In this document: in pieces, positions 28,171 through 36,985 of the stretch
How positions within the stretch are numbered: the stretch's first letter is position 1
Layout of the letters: every line of letters begins with the position of its first letter
From: an uncultured Prochlorococcus sp.
Lineage (GTDB): Bacteria; Cyanobacteriota; Cyanobacteriia; PCC-6307; Cyanobiaceae
Direction: 5' to 3'
Assembly: GCA_902519235.1 (NCBI GenBank)
Contig: CABYJE010000002.1
Location: 62,001-126,000 of the forward strand
DNA length: 64,000 bases
Notes under the pieces: generated by a model
The model's database searches: none
What the model saw: the letters and a program-made list of their open reading frames with translations, nothing else
Told to the model about the DNA's origin: nothing
Translations under genes and position numbers: made by a program

Positions 28171-28782
28171 TTAGTTGTTTGTGAAAGTAGTTGCCCACCT
28201 ATCTCGGGTTTCTTTATTAAAAGGTGGTAACCATAAATATATCAGTTGCTGTTCTAATTTACGTCTTAATTTTACTTCTTTAGGCACATCTAAGAAGAAA
28301 CGAATATCTTGGTGACTCGAGAGGTTGTTATGGGCTAGGGCTTCTTTATAGTTCGTGAGATAATTTTTACAGTCATGTTCTCCCTTCCATCTTTTATTTG
28401 CTAAGTTTGTTTCTCCTATGTAGAGGATTATTTTAGAACTCTCCATCGAGTCAATTACAAAATACATTGCTGGACCATTGTGTATATATTGATTAGTTCT
28501 CCAAAAGTTCAATGATAATGGCTGCAGGGAAAACGGATCAATTTTTCTTTGATTGGAAATTGTTTCTATAGGAAGACTTGTTTGATGCACGGTTTTATTG
28601 TGAGCATCTTTTGAAATTTTAAATTGGTGGTTATGGATTCTATTTCTCCATTCAGTTAGCATTTCGCCTTTGATTTTAAGATTATTTGAGGGTTGAAAAT
28701 TAATTGATGTATTTACATTTGAACCAAATAATTCAAATTGTCTATTTTGATTTGAAAAATTATTTACGTTGAATTTTTCCAA
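28171..28782 (-). CDS. GIY-YIG-like nuclease-fold protein
   Basis: 203 residues. The N-terminal ~95 residues are polar, Asn-rich and not recognised. From about residue 103 the order of key features matches the GIY-YIG fold: AMYFVID (Y107-F-V), LYIGET (Y121-I-G), Arg131, His136 in KGEHD, a helix region, then Glu177 in RRKLEQQLIYLWLPPFN with Asn189. These are the positions of the catalytic Y, R/H and E of GIY-YIG endonucleases such as UvrC and homing nucleases. No other endonuclease or repair gene is adjacent. It may be a nuclease acting on DNA or RNA, or a related non-catalytic protein; the fold call is inference from motifs. Confidence 0.6.
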   Translation of the reverse strand: MEKFNVNNFSNQNRQFELFGSNVNTSINFQPSNNLKIKGEMLTEWRNRIHNHQFKISKDAHNKTVHQTSLPIETISNQRKIDPFSLQPLSLNFWRTNQYIHNGPAMYFVIDSMESSKIILYIGETNLANKRWKGEHDCKNYLTNYKEALAHNNLSSHQDIRFFLDVPKEVKLRRKLEQQLIYLWLPPFNKETRDRWATTFTNN

Positions 28783-29104
28783 TATTTATTAAACATGTCT
28801 ACTAAATTTAATTCTGAAAAAATATAAATCAAAGAATTATTTATAAACTAAAATTTATTAATGTTCTAATCAATTTAAAAGATTCTTGTTATCTTGCAAT
28901 TGAGCCTTAATCTTTGCAAAGTAAAAAATAGAAATAAGATTCTTTGAGCAGGAAAAAATGTAAGAAAAGATATTTTTGTTTTAAAGAGCCCATGAAAAAC
29001 TTTTCATAAGCTAGATTTTTTGAATATTCGTTAAATATTTTCTTTTATTAATTTTTCTGATTAAAAAATTTAGAGTTAATTTAGAATTTAAAAATTATTT
29101 TTAT
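28783..29104. other. Intergenic stretch of 322 bp
   Basis: Very AT-rich and without a convincing ORF. A short hairpin ATGAAAA/TTTTCAT is at about 28991-29006, and several candidate -10 boxes exist. The divergent genes 28171-28782 and 29105-30124 presumably have promoters here. No RNA was recognised. Confidence 0.5.
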
Positions 29105-30124
29105 ATGAAAAGGTTAATTCTTCCAATTTTTTCATTATTTGCCTTACCATCTGCAATTCAGGCAAATATTGATCCAAAAGTTGCTGAAATATGTATGAAA
29201 GCTGCTGACTTTCAAGGCTGTGTAAAGTCCATGTCTGTTCCAAAAAAACAAGATTCATTTAATAAATCTGAATTTGATGATGCTTTAGCTCTTTTTAAAG
29301 AGGGATCTTCTTTAAGAGCAATAAAATCAATAAATTCTTATCTAAAGAAAAATCCAAACTCTAAAGAGGGCTTCATATTAAGCGCAACGATAAATGCTTA
29401 TGATTTAGGAAAGTTTGATGAAGCTATTAGAGATATTGATAATGCAATTGATATTGATAAAGATTATGCTTATGCTCATGCTCTAAAAGCTGAAATTTTT
29501 TATTTTGACTTAGATGGTAGCCTTTCAAAAACTCTTGAATATTTGGGAAAAGGGATGAATATTTCTCCTGAAGACCCATTTATTAACTTTATAGCAGGTG
29601 ATATTCAATACGATAATGGATTCGTTATTTTAGGCGGAGATACAAATGACTTGTCTAAAAAACCTAAAAATAAAAAAGAATTATCTTTGCAATCTTTTGA
29701 GGATGCAAAAAAAAGTTTTGAAAAAACATTAGCTAATATTGAAATATATAAGAATCCATCAGCAGAAAGTACTTTTCCTCTTGGTGTAACTTATACCACA
29801 AATGCTCTTTTAGGAGATACTAAATTTGAATTCTTTTTATTGTATAGGGATAAGAAAGATAGATTAATGGAAAAGAAATATCAAAACGAGGCAATAGAGC
29901 ATTATACAAAAGCAATTTCTATCGCTCCTTCACAAGAAGAAGCTGAAAAAATTGAATTAGATAGAGATTTTGATTTAATTACTCCTGCTGATCTGTATAG
30001 GGCAAGAGGCAATGTCTACAGCTGGATGAATAATAAGTATAAAAAAGCATGTAGTGACTGGAAGGTTTCTAAGAAACTTGGTGATGAGGATGCACGAGCA
30101 AATTTTAGAGATTGGAAATGTTGA
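29105..30124 (+). CDS. Secreted TPR-containing protein
   Basis: 339 residues. The signal peptide MKRLILPIFSLFALPSAIQA ends near residue 20. The mature N-terminus has two Cys (EICMKAADFQGCVKSM) which could form a disulfide. Several tetratricopeptide-like repeats follow (about 55-160 and 240-330): DALALFKEGSSLRAIKSINSYLKKNPNS, FDEAIRDIDNAIDIDKDYAYAHALKAEI, and NEAIEHYTKAISIAPS. The C-terminus has RARGNVYSWMNNKYKKACSDWKVSKKLGDEDAR, the typical last TPR. TPRs mediate protein contacts, likely in the periplasm or lumen. The partner is unknown. Confidence 0.75.
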   Translation: MKRLILPIFSLFALPSAIQANIDPKVAEICMKAADFQGCVKSMSVPKKQDSFNKSEFDDALALFKEGSSLRAIKSINSYLKKNPNSKEGFILSATINAYDLGKFDEAIRDIDNAIDIDKDYAYAHALKAEIFYFDLDGSLSKTLEYLGKGMNISPEDPFINFIAGDIQYDNGFVILGGDTNDLSKKPKNKKELSLQSFEDAKKSFEKTLANIEIYKNPSAESTFPLGVTYTTNALLGDTKFEFFLLYRDKKDRLMEKKYQNEAIEHYTKAISIAPSQEEAEKIELDRDFDLITPADLYRARGNVYSWMNNKYKKACSDWKVSKKLGDEDARANFRDWKC

Positions 30125-30242
30125 TATTTTTTATGCTTTCAAAAACTAGATATGAACTATTTAAATTATTTTTTTGTTGTAAGATAAAATATAATTGAAA
30201 CTTAGATGATAAGTTTGAACTTACTTTGAACTTTAAGGTGAA

Positions 30243-30335
30243 ATGACAGAAAACATCAGGCATCAATATTTAAAAGTTCAAACTTTGAACCATATTAAAT
30301 CAACAAGAAGCACTGCAAATATAGGAGTCTACTAG
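30243..30335 (+). CDS. Candidate leader peptide or microprotein, 30 residues
   Basis: ATG at 30243 opens 30 codons and stops (TAG 30333-30335) one base before the ATG at 30337 of the DUF1825 gene. The product is basic and polar, with no hydrophobic segment. It lies among 10-bp inverted repeats (30211-30220 and 30276-30285). It may equally be untranslated leader RNA. Confidence 0.25.
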   Translation: MTENIRHQYLKVQTLNHIKSTRSTANIGVY

Positions 30336-30336
30336 T

Positions 30337-30660
30337 ATGGGATTTTTTGAGTCAGACATCGTTCAAGAAGAAGCCAAAAAGCTTTTTACAGATTACCAAG
30401 AACTTATGAAACTTGGCTCTGATTATGGGAAATTTGACAGAGAAGGGAAAAAAATGTTTATTAAAAAAATGGAATCTCTTATGGATCGTTATAAGGTTTT
30501 TATGAAGAGATTTGAATTATCTGAAGATTTCCAAGCCAAAATGACAGTAGAACAATTAAAGACACAGTTAAGTCAATTTGGAATTACTCCTGATCAAATG
30601 TTCGATCAGATGAATAAAACCTTAATAAGAATGAAGGATGAACTTGATAAAACTTCTTGA
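30337..30660 (+). CDS. DUF1825 family protein
   Basis: 107 residues. Charged, helical, starting MGFFESDIVQEEAKKLFTDYQELMKLGSDYGKFDREGKK and continuing with KKMESLMDRYKVFMKRFELSED; these are the features of the cyanobacterial DUF1825 family. Function unknown. No membrane segment. It is followed by tyrS after 19 bp and preceded by a repeat-rich 212-bp leader, so its expression may be controlled post-transcriptionally. Confidence 0.8.
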   Translation: MGFFESDIVQEEAKKLFTDYQELMKLGSDYGKFDREGKKMFIKKMESLMDRYKVFMKRFELSEDFQAKMTVEQLKTQLSQFGITPDQMFDQMNKTLIRMKDELDKTS

Positions 30661-30679
30661 ATTAAACCGTTAAAGCTTC

Positions 30680-31918
30680 ATGTCAGATAATTTAATATTG
30701 CCATCATGGCTGTCAAGAGGAATAGAAGAATATTTTCCAATTAAGGGAACAGATCAAACTTTTTTGGAGATAATTGATTATGCAAAAAAAAATAATAAAA
30801 AATTAAGGGTTAAACTCGGAATCGATCCAACTGGAACAGATATTCATCTTGGACACAGCATATTGTTCAAAAAACTTAGGGCATTCCAAGATAATGGACA
30901 TATTGCAGTTTTAATTATTGGAGATTTTACTGCTCAAATTGGGGACCCAACTGGAAAAAACAAAACAAGAGTCCAGTTATCGGAAAAACAAGTTAAGGAA
31001 AATGCGAAAACATACTTAACTCAACTAGGAATGGGAAAACCAGCTAATGAATCTATTTTAGATTTTGATTCAAAAGATAGAATAGAAATTAGATATAACA
31101 GTGAATGGTTAAAAGGATTAGATCTTAATTCGATAATTGAATTAATGGGGAGTGCAACAGTAAGTCAAATGCTAGCTAAAGAGGACTTTAATAAAAGGTA
31201 CACTTCACAAGTTCCAATTGCTTTGCATGAATTCTTATACCCACTATTACAAGGTTACGATTCGGTGGTTGTCCAATCAGATATTGAGCTTGGAGGTACA
31301 GATCAGAAATTTAATATTGCAATAGGAAGAGATCTTCAAAGGTATTTTAAACAAGAACCTCAATTTGGCGTTCTGTTACCAATTTTGACAGGTTTAGATG
31401 GAATTAAGAAGATGAGTAAATCTGAATTTAATACCGTCGGGTTGACTGATGATCCTCTTTCTATGTATTCAAAATTAGAAAAAGTACCCGATAATATAAT
31501 ACCTACCTATTTTGAATTACTTACTGAATTAGATTTAAATTTGCTTGAAAAATCAAATCCTCGTGAATTACAGAGAAGAATGGCTTTAGAAGTTACTACT
31601 CTATTCCACGGGGCTGAAGAAGCATTAAAAGCGCAATCAAACTGCGAAAAATTATTTCTTGGACAAAAAGAAAAAGTTGGAGAAATTCCAGAGATTTCAT
31701 TAAAAGAAATAGTTTTTCCAGTTAAGCTTTTTTACTTGCTAAGTGCTCTAAAACTTTTCAAATCAAGTAGCGAATCCAAAAGATCTATTAAAGGAGGGGG
31801 AGTGAAAATTGATAGTCAGAAAGTAATAAATCCTGATTTAATTTTTGATTCAAAAAATGAATTAGAAGGGAAAATTTTGCAAATTGGGAAAAAAATTATT
31901 AAGAGGTTTGAAAACTAA
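30680..31918 (+). CDS. tyrS: Tyrosyl-tRNA synthetase
   Basis: 412 residues. Charges tRNA-Tyr. The class I HIGH motif is HLGH in [15 protein letters not shown], and KMSKS is intact in KKMSKSEFN. The C-terminal S4-type RNA-binding region ([21 protein letters not shown]) places it with the TyrZ-like subgroup. Followed by pyrF after 6 bp. Confidence 0.96.
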   Translation: MSDNLILPSWLSRGIEEYFPIKGTDQTFLEIIDYAKKNNKKLRVKLGIDPTGTDIHLGHSILFKKLRAFQDNGHIAVLIIGDFTAQIGDPTGKNKTRVQLSEKQVKENAKTYLTQLGMGKPANESILDFDSKDRIEIRYNSEWLKGLDLNSIIELMGSATVSQMLAKEDFNKRYTSQVPIALHEFLYPLLQGYDSVVVQSDIELGGTDQKFNIAIGRDLQRYFKQEPQFGVLLPILTGLDGIKKMSKSEFNTVGLTDDPLSMYSKLEKVPDNIIPTYFELLTELDLNLLEKSNPRELQRRMALEVTTLFHGAEEALKAQSNCEKLFLGQKEKVGEIPEISLKEIVFPVKLFYLLSALKLFKSSSESKRSIKGGGVKIDSQKVINPDLIFDSKNELEGKILQIGKKIIKRFEN

Positions 31919-31924
31919 AAATTG

Positions 31925-32653
31925 ATGAATAACAGATTTAATTCAGAAGATAAAATAATATTGGCAATTGATGGACTAGATGTAAGTCAAGCAAAATTAC
32001 TTCTAGCAAAATGTCCTAATATTAAGTGGGTGAAAGTTGGTTTAGAGCTTTTTGTTAGGGAAGGTCCAAGAGTTATTGAAATTTTAAAAAGTTTAAATAA
32101 AAAAATTTTTTTAGACTTAAAATTTCATGATATTCCAAATACCATGAGTGCAGCATGTTTCCAAGTTTCGAAATTAGGGGTTGATATTATTTCTATTCAT
32201 GCTTCAGCAGGTTTAAAAGCTCTTAAGGATTCAAAAAAAGCATCTTTACAGGGAGCCTCCTCAGTTAATGTAAAACCTCCATTAGTTGTGGGAATAACTG
32301 TTTTAACAAGCTTTTCTCTTAAAGATTTTCAAACTGATCTTGATAGAAATAATTCAATTGAAGAAAATGTATTGAGACTTGCAAAGTTGTCTTTTGATGC
32401 TGGATTAGATGGATGTGTCTGTTCCCCTTGGGAAGTAAAAATGTTGAGATCTATTTATAAGGATAATTTTGAACTAATTACGCCAGGTATCAGGTTAAAG
32501 ATTGAAAATAAAGATGATCAAAATAGAATTATGACTCCCCATGAAGCTATAGATAATGGCGCTTCTAAATTAGTTATTGGTAGATCAATATCAAAAGCTA
32601 TAGATCCTAATAAAGCTCTTATAGAAATATTTAAATCTATTAATTCTGGTTAA
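31925..32653 (+). CDS. pyrF: Orotidine 5'-phosphate decarboxylase
   Basis: 242 residues from the ATG at 31925; a TTG directly before it is also in frame. Makes [12 protein letters not shown] at the start, the catalytic K and D in [12 protein letters not shown], and GIRL / RSISKA near the end are the family landmarks. Its 3' end overlaps the convergent plsY by 14 bp. Confidence 0.95.
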   Translation: MNNRFNSEDKIILAIDGLDVSQAKLLLAKCPNIKWVKVGLELFVREGPRVIEILKSLNKKIFLDLKFHDIPNTMSAACFQVSKLGVDIISIHASAGLKALKDSKKASLQGASSVNVKPPLVVGITVLTSFSLKDFQTDLDRNNSIEENVLRLAKLSFDAGLDGCVCSPWEVKMLRSIYKDNFELITPGIRLKIENKDDQNRIMTPHEAIDNGASKLVIGRSISKAIDPNKALIEIFKSINSG

Positions 32654-33230
32654 TTTTGGATTCTTCTCCCTTGAGCAATCTTGTTATGTTTGTTCTATGT
32701 TTCCAGATTACTAATAATGCCACTATTAGACTTATAAAAAAATATGAGTGCATATAATTGCCGAGGTAAAAAAACATAAAGATAGGGAGTAATATTGCAG
32801 CTGAAATACTGGATAAAGAAACAAATTTAGTTTTTGTTAGGACTATTAAAAAAATGCCAAGTGATGCTAGGCCAACTTTCCATGAAAGAGCCAAAAACAT
32901 ACCTAATCCAGTGGCAACAGCTTTCCCTCCTTTACCTCTGAGCCATATTGGCCAAATATGTCCTGAGATAGCTGATATGCCTGCTATAACTTCTATTAAT
33001 CCTTGTGCTGTGTAATGTTGAGCAATTTTTACTGCAATAAGGCCTTTAGCAACATCAACGATAAATACAAAAAGTGCTGGCCATTTCCCAACATTTCTTA
33101 AGACATTTGTTGCACCCGTAGATCCAGAACCTATAGTCCTTAGATCTATATTTTTAAGATATTTTCCAATTAAAAAACCCGTAGGAAGTGATCCTAAAAG
33201 ATAACTTGTAAAAATTATTAAGATATTCAT
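32640..33230 (-). CDS. plsY: Acyl-phosphate:glycerol-3-phosphate acyltransferase
   Basis: 196 residues with five or so membrane helices. Forms lysophosphatidic acid from acyl-phosphate and glycerol-3-phosphate. Motifs: [51 protein letters not shown] (catalytic loop) and [15 protein letters not shown]. Last gene of the minus-strand lipid unit and overlapping pyrF tail to tail by 14 bp. Confidence 0.95.
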   Translation of the reverse strand: MNILIIFTSYLLGSLPTGFLIGKYLKNIDLRTIGSGSTGATNVLRNVGKWPALFVFIVDVAKGLIAVKIAQHYTAQGLIEVIAGISAISGHIWPIWLRGKGGKAVATGLGMFLALSWKVGLASLGIFLIVLTKTKFVSLSSISAAILLPIFMFFYLGNYMHSYFFISLIVALLVIWKHRTNITRLLKGEESKINQN

Positions 33231-33235
33231 GAAGA

Positions 33236-34246
33236 TTAGTTTAATTCAAGATCATCGTAAATTTCACTATCTGAACCAGCAAATGCAACCCATAATGGGA
33301 ACTGAAGTATTGGAATTTCAACAGAGGTTTCTGCTGCATCAATGATAATAAATGGTAATTCTTCATTGGCTTCTAATCTATCAGCCCTTTCGATGACACC
33401 TTCAGGCCTTTCAAAAAGAACAATCCCACTATTAGGTCCAAAGTCATCTCTTGTGAGACCAAGTGAATCTTGAAGAATTCTTCTCCATTCACCTAATCGT
33501 TCAGGCTGCGAAGCTAAAATAAGAGTCTGAAACTGATCTCCATATAATTCGCCAAGAATAGATATTAACCCCGCTGATAGCAAAGCATTTTTTTGTCGAG
33601 AACCTCTACTTTCAAGAGAACCTCTTCCTCCCATGTTAAAGAACCAATCATCCATAATTTCTATATCTGATGTATCAAGACTCCGTCTTAATTTCCAAGG
33701 TTCTGCATAAAAGTCAGGTTGTTCTGTAAAACTTGAAAAGCAACTTTTTATAATCTTTTCATCTGGCTTAAATGTTTCAGAAAGAGCGGGAACTTTAACT
33801 ACATTATTTATGGTATTGTTTTGCTTTTTCTCATCGAGGGGAGAAGGCTTTACGATTATTGGTTGAGAAACTAATTCAAGTTTCTCAACGTTTCGTGAAA
33901 GATTCTGCAAAGCTCCAGTTAAGTATTCTTGAAAGCCTTTAACTCTTTTAGCAATATTATCTGACTGTCCTTTAAAATTTGACTCAATATCTTTTTCTAA
34001 TTCATTTTTTTTTGTTTCTAACTCTTTTATTTCTTTAACTAAATTGTCTTTTTTTGAAACGAGATCTCTAAAAATTTCATTAGAAATTTCATCAAAAGAT
34101 TTAGTTAATTTATCGTTTTTTGGTGTAATTTTTTTATTTTGAGTTGTATTTTTCTTACTAATTTGTTTGGTTTTATCATCTGAAATTGACTTATCTATTA
34201 TTAATTCTTTTTCAGAATTATTGTCGGAAATTTCTGTATTGGTCAT
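33236..34246 (-). CDS. DUF3086 family protein
   Basis: 336 residues. A Lys/Asp/Ser-rich disordered N-terminus (1-60) is followed by a coiled coil (about 60-110: [23 protein letters not shown]) and a globular domain (150-336) with [53 protein letters not shown] and a Pro-rich C-terminus. This is the conserved cyanobacterial DUF3086. No membrane segment. It lies between DUF3119 and plsY, suggesting a shared process with lipid metabolism or envelope function; that is inference. Confidence 0.8.
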   Translation of the reverse strand: MTNTEISDNNSEKELIIDKSISDDKTKQISKKNTTQNKKITPKNDKLTKSFDEISNEIFRDLVSKKDNLVKEIKELETKKNELEKDIESNFKGQSDNIAKRVKGFQEYLTGALQNLSRNVEKLELVSQPIIVKPSPLDEKKQNNTINNVVKVPALSETFKPDEKIIKSCFSSFTEQPDFYAEPWKLRRSLDTSDIEIMDDWFFNMGGRGSLESRGSRQKNALLSAGLISILGELYGDQFQTLILASQPERLGEWRRILQDSLGLTRDDFGPNSGIVLFERPEGVIERADRLEANEELPFIIIDAAETSVEIPILQFPLWVAFAGSDSEIYDDLELN

Positions 34247-34281
34247 TTAAATAATTTTGATGAATAAGCAAATTCTGAATT

Positions 34282-34698
34282 TTAAGAATTTTTAATTTCT
34301 AGGGAGTCAACTTTTTTTATGAGCTCATCTTTTAATTGCTTTGGATTAAATAAAATTGGTAATAAATGAGGACTGGACTTTTCTCTAAAATAAAAAATAC
34401 CTGGGATTATAGGGAAAAAGAATTTCCATGATATCCAGTTCTTGAATGGAAAAGTTCTAATCTCTTTCCCTAATTGTAAAACGATAAAATCATCATTTGT
34501 TATTTTTATTCTTAAGGTGAATGACTGTAGTAATAAAAAAAAGCTAAAAGAAGCAAAAACTATTGTTGGCAAAGAACCAATATTCAAAAACAAAAGCATA
34601 AAACTTAAAACTATTAGAATGAGTGGCAACTGAAATGATGGAGATATTATTACTGGTTCCTCTTTTTTTGATTTAGTGTTAAACATAGAATCATCCAA
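34282..34698 (-). CDS. DUF3119 family membrane protein
   Basis: 138 residues. Two hydrophobic segments (about 24-47 and 47-60: PLILIVLSFMLLFLNIGSLP, IVFASFSFFLLLQSF) are followed by a soluble domain with a PH-like strand pattern (RIKITNDDFIVLQLGKEIRTFPFKNWISWKFFF) and FNPKQLKDELI. It matches cyanobacterial/plastid DUF3119. Its start overlaps the end of the MlaE gene by 8 bp, indicating translational coupling. Confidence 0.8.
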   Translation of the reverse strand: MDDSMFNTKSKKEEPVIISPSFQLPLILIVLSFMLLFLNIGSLPTIVFASFSFFLLLQSFTLRIKITNDDFIVLQLGKEIRTFPFKNWISWKFFFPIIPGIFYFREKSSPHLLPILFNPKQLKDELIKKVDSLEIKNS

Positions 34699-35446
34699 AT
34701 AAAATTTGTGTTAGAAATACATCTATTAAAGATACTGTAACGAGAGTCATTACAACTGCGCCTGTTGTACTTGTTCCAACTTCTTTTGGACCACCTTTAG
34801 TTGTGAGTCCATATCCACAAGCAATGATTGAAATAAGTAATCCGAACACTACAGATTTTATTAGCATTGAAGTTAAGTCTGTACTGGTTAAACTCACATT
34901 ACCTGATCTTACAGATGTCCAAAAAACTATTGGTGGGACTTTATAAAAAATTGTGCTCCAAATTTGTCCGCTCCATAAAGCTACAGATAAAAACAAAAGA
35001 CACTGTATTGGAGACATTATTACCATCGATAGTAACCTTGGGACCACCAAATATTGGACTGGTTCGGTCCTTAACATTGTTATTGCCTCAATTTGTTCTG
35101 TGACTTTCATAGTGCCCAGCTGAGCAGCATATGCAGTTGCAACCTTTCCAGTCATTAAAGTAGCAGTTAGAAGAGGAGCCATTTCTCTCGCCATGCCTAC
35201 TGCTAATAAACCTCCAATTTCACTTGAGACTCCCATGCTTGTAAGTTGTGATGCAACTTGAATATTAAAAACTGTACCTGCGGCAATTCCTGTAATTAAT
35301 ACAATTAATAAACTGCCAGGACCTGACTCCATAAGTTGGTCAAAAAGATCATTTTTGGAAATTTTACCCTTAAAGATAAAATTAATTGCCTGCCCGCCAA
35401 TGATTAAGCTGCTTAGAAGTCTTTTGAAAAAATTAAGGTAATACAT
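34691..35446 (-). CDS. mlaE: MlaE family ABC transporter permease (lipid trafficking)
   Basis: 251 residues with five to six membrane helices. The MlaE/YrbE signature is clear: GIAAGTVFNIQVASQL, GGLLAVGMAREMAPLLTATLMTGKVATAYAAQLGTMKVTEQIEAITML. The family moves phospholipids between inner and outer membranes; the plastid counterpart TGD1 imports lipids. The ATPase and MCE subunit are not in this window. Followed by DUF3119 with an 8 bp overlap. Confidence 0.88.
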   Translation of the reverse strand: MYYLNFFKRLLSSLIIGGQAINFIFKGKISKNDLFDQLMESGPGSLLIVLITGIAAGTVFNIQVASQLTSMGVSSEIGGLLAVGMAREMAPLLTATLMTGKVATAYAAQLGTMKVTEQIEAITMLRTEPVQYLVVPRLLSMVIMSPIQCLLFLSVALWSGQIWSTIFYKVPPIVFWTSVRSGNVSLTSTDLTSMLIKSVVFGLLISIIACGYGLTTKGGPKEVGTSTTGAVVMTLVTVSLIDVFLTQILFG

Positions 35447-35455
35447 ATCTTTATA

Positions 35456-36853
35456 TTAGTTTGTAATTAAATTTCGATCCCATTTTCTCATGATTAAAAG
35501 ACCAATTATTACTAGTATTGAAGGTATAAAACCAATACATAATCTAATAGTTAATTGTGCTGAGTAGCATTGTTCAATAATATTTAGACCATCTTTATCA
35601 ACAAAGCATGATTGATAGCCTGATAAATACAATAAAAATCCTAATAACTGAACACTAAAAGCGATACCAATCTTCTGAATAAGTACCATCCAAGCAGTAT
35701 ATAATCCTGCCGGTTTCTCTGGGTCTTCGTCTATTGCATCAGGAAGTAGTGACCAAGGGATAAGAAAAGCGGTTGAAGCTCCAATTCCAATAAGACAGAT
35801 TATGAAAATTAAAAGAATGAAGAGAAATATGTTGCCGGCATTTAGGAATAAACTATCTCTAACTCCTGAAATTTTTGATAATGAAGGTAAAAATAAAGCT
35901 GCCGTACATGAAATAATCCAGATAATTGCTCCATAGTTTAAAGCTGAAATCCTGTTCAATTTATTCGATACTCTGGTCCATATTTGTAAACCCACTAAAG
36001 CGCTAATTTGAAAAGGTATCGGAATCCACTTAGCAATATATGATGGTATATTCAGTACATCTTCTACATAGATTAACGCTACTGTTTGCATCAATTGTAA
36101 GGCGCACCAGAGAAGAATATAAAGCGTAATAACTTTTAGAAATTTTTTATTTCTGAAGATCCTTTTGAATTGAAGTGTTATAGCTTCAACCTTTCCTGAA
36201 GGCCTTCTTGCTTTTTTGGCGAATGGAGCCAATCCCCAACAAGAAATTAATGTTGCAGCAACTGCAATACATCCGCTTATTTTACCCATTAAAAAATATT
36301 CATTATTTGCTGATCCTTCAGAACCTAATACAACTCCAGCAATTATTAAACCAGTAAGTCCTGCAATTATTGAGCCAGTAAATCTAGATGCATTTAGTCT
36401 TGTTCTTATTGCGGTTTTTTCAGAAATTTCAGTAGATAGAGCCGCAAAAGGAAGATTAATACTTGTATAAGCAGTCATTACGATTATAGAAATTATGGCA
36501 TAGTAAATAGTCTTGGTTAGTACGGAGCCAGTGGGTGTCCACCATATCGCAGCTAAAGAGAAACCAAGAGGTACAGATGCTACTACCATCCAAGGGATTC
36601 TAGGACCCCATCTTGATTTAGTACGATCACTTAACCATCCAATTAACGGATCATTTACTGCATCCCATATCTTTATTAACATTAATAATGAACCTGCAAT
36701 TATTACTGGTAAACCAGCAGAAATAAAGAATTTGAACAGAAAAAAACCAAATTGCGTCGCGACTAAACCTGTGCCTGCATCTCCTAGCCCATAAGAGAAC
36801 ATTAATCTTGTTGTTGACCTAGTAATATTTTTTTTCGAGTGTGAATTTTCCAA
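35456..36853 (-). CDS. MFS transporter of the GPH (sugar:cation symporter) type
   Basis: 465 residues, about 12 membrane helices. The start (MFSYGLGDAGTGLVATQFGFFLFKFFISAGLP) and IWDAVNDPLIGWLSDRTKSRWGPRIPWM are the GPH/melibiose-carrier signature. In the family such proteins import glycosides with Na+ or H+. The substrate is not evident. It is 9 bp upstream of mlaE on the same strand and may be the first gene of that operon. Confidence 0.85.
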   Translation of the reverse strand: MENSHSKKNITRSTTRLMFSYGLGDAGTGLVATQFGFFLFKFFISAGLPVIIAGSLLMLIKIWDAVNDPLIGWLSDRTKSRWGPRIPWMVVASVPLGFSLAAIWWTPTGSVLTKTIYYAIISIIVMTAYTSINLPFAALSTEISEKTAIRTRLNASRFTGSIIAGLTGLIIAGVVLGSEGSANNEYFLMGKISGCIAVAATLISCWGLAPFAKKARRPSGKVEAITLQFKRIFRNKKFLKVITLYILLWCALQLMQTVALIYVEDVLNIPSYIAKWIPIPFQISALVGLQIWTRVSNKLNRISALNYGAIIWIISCTAALFLPSLSKISGVRDSLFLNAGNIFLFILLIFIICLIGIGASTAFLIPWSLLPDAIDEDPEKPAGLYTAWMVLIQKIGIAFSVQLLGFLLYLSGYQSCFVDKDGLNIIEQCYSAQLTIRLCIGFIPSILVIIGLLIMRKWDRNLITN

Positions 36854-36914
36854 TCTTTTTGCTTTGTTGATTGTTTGATAATGTATTATTGCAATGGTAA
36901 TTCTATTACTTAAT

Positions 36915-36985
36915 GCGGGCGTGGTTTAGTGGTAAAACCTCAGCCTTCCAAGCTGAAGATGCGGGTTCGATTCCCGCCGCCCGCT
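36915..36985 (+). tRNA. tRNA-Gly (TCC)
   Basis: 71 nt cloverleaf. Acceptor GCGGGCG/CGCCCGC, D-arm GTTT-AGTGGTA-AAAC, anticodon loop CTTCCAA giving TCC, T-arm GCGGG-TTCGATT-CCCGC, discriminator T. CCA is not encoded. Its last base abuts the stop codon of the convergent glgX. Confidence 0.95.

Noticed and set aside
28991..29006. ATGAAAA/TTTTCAT hairpin as a terminator
   Set aside because: A weak A-T stem and no convincing T-run; also not positioned after a gene end.
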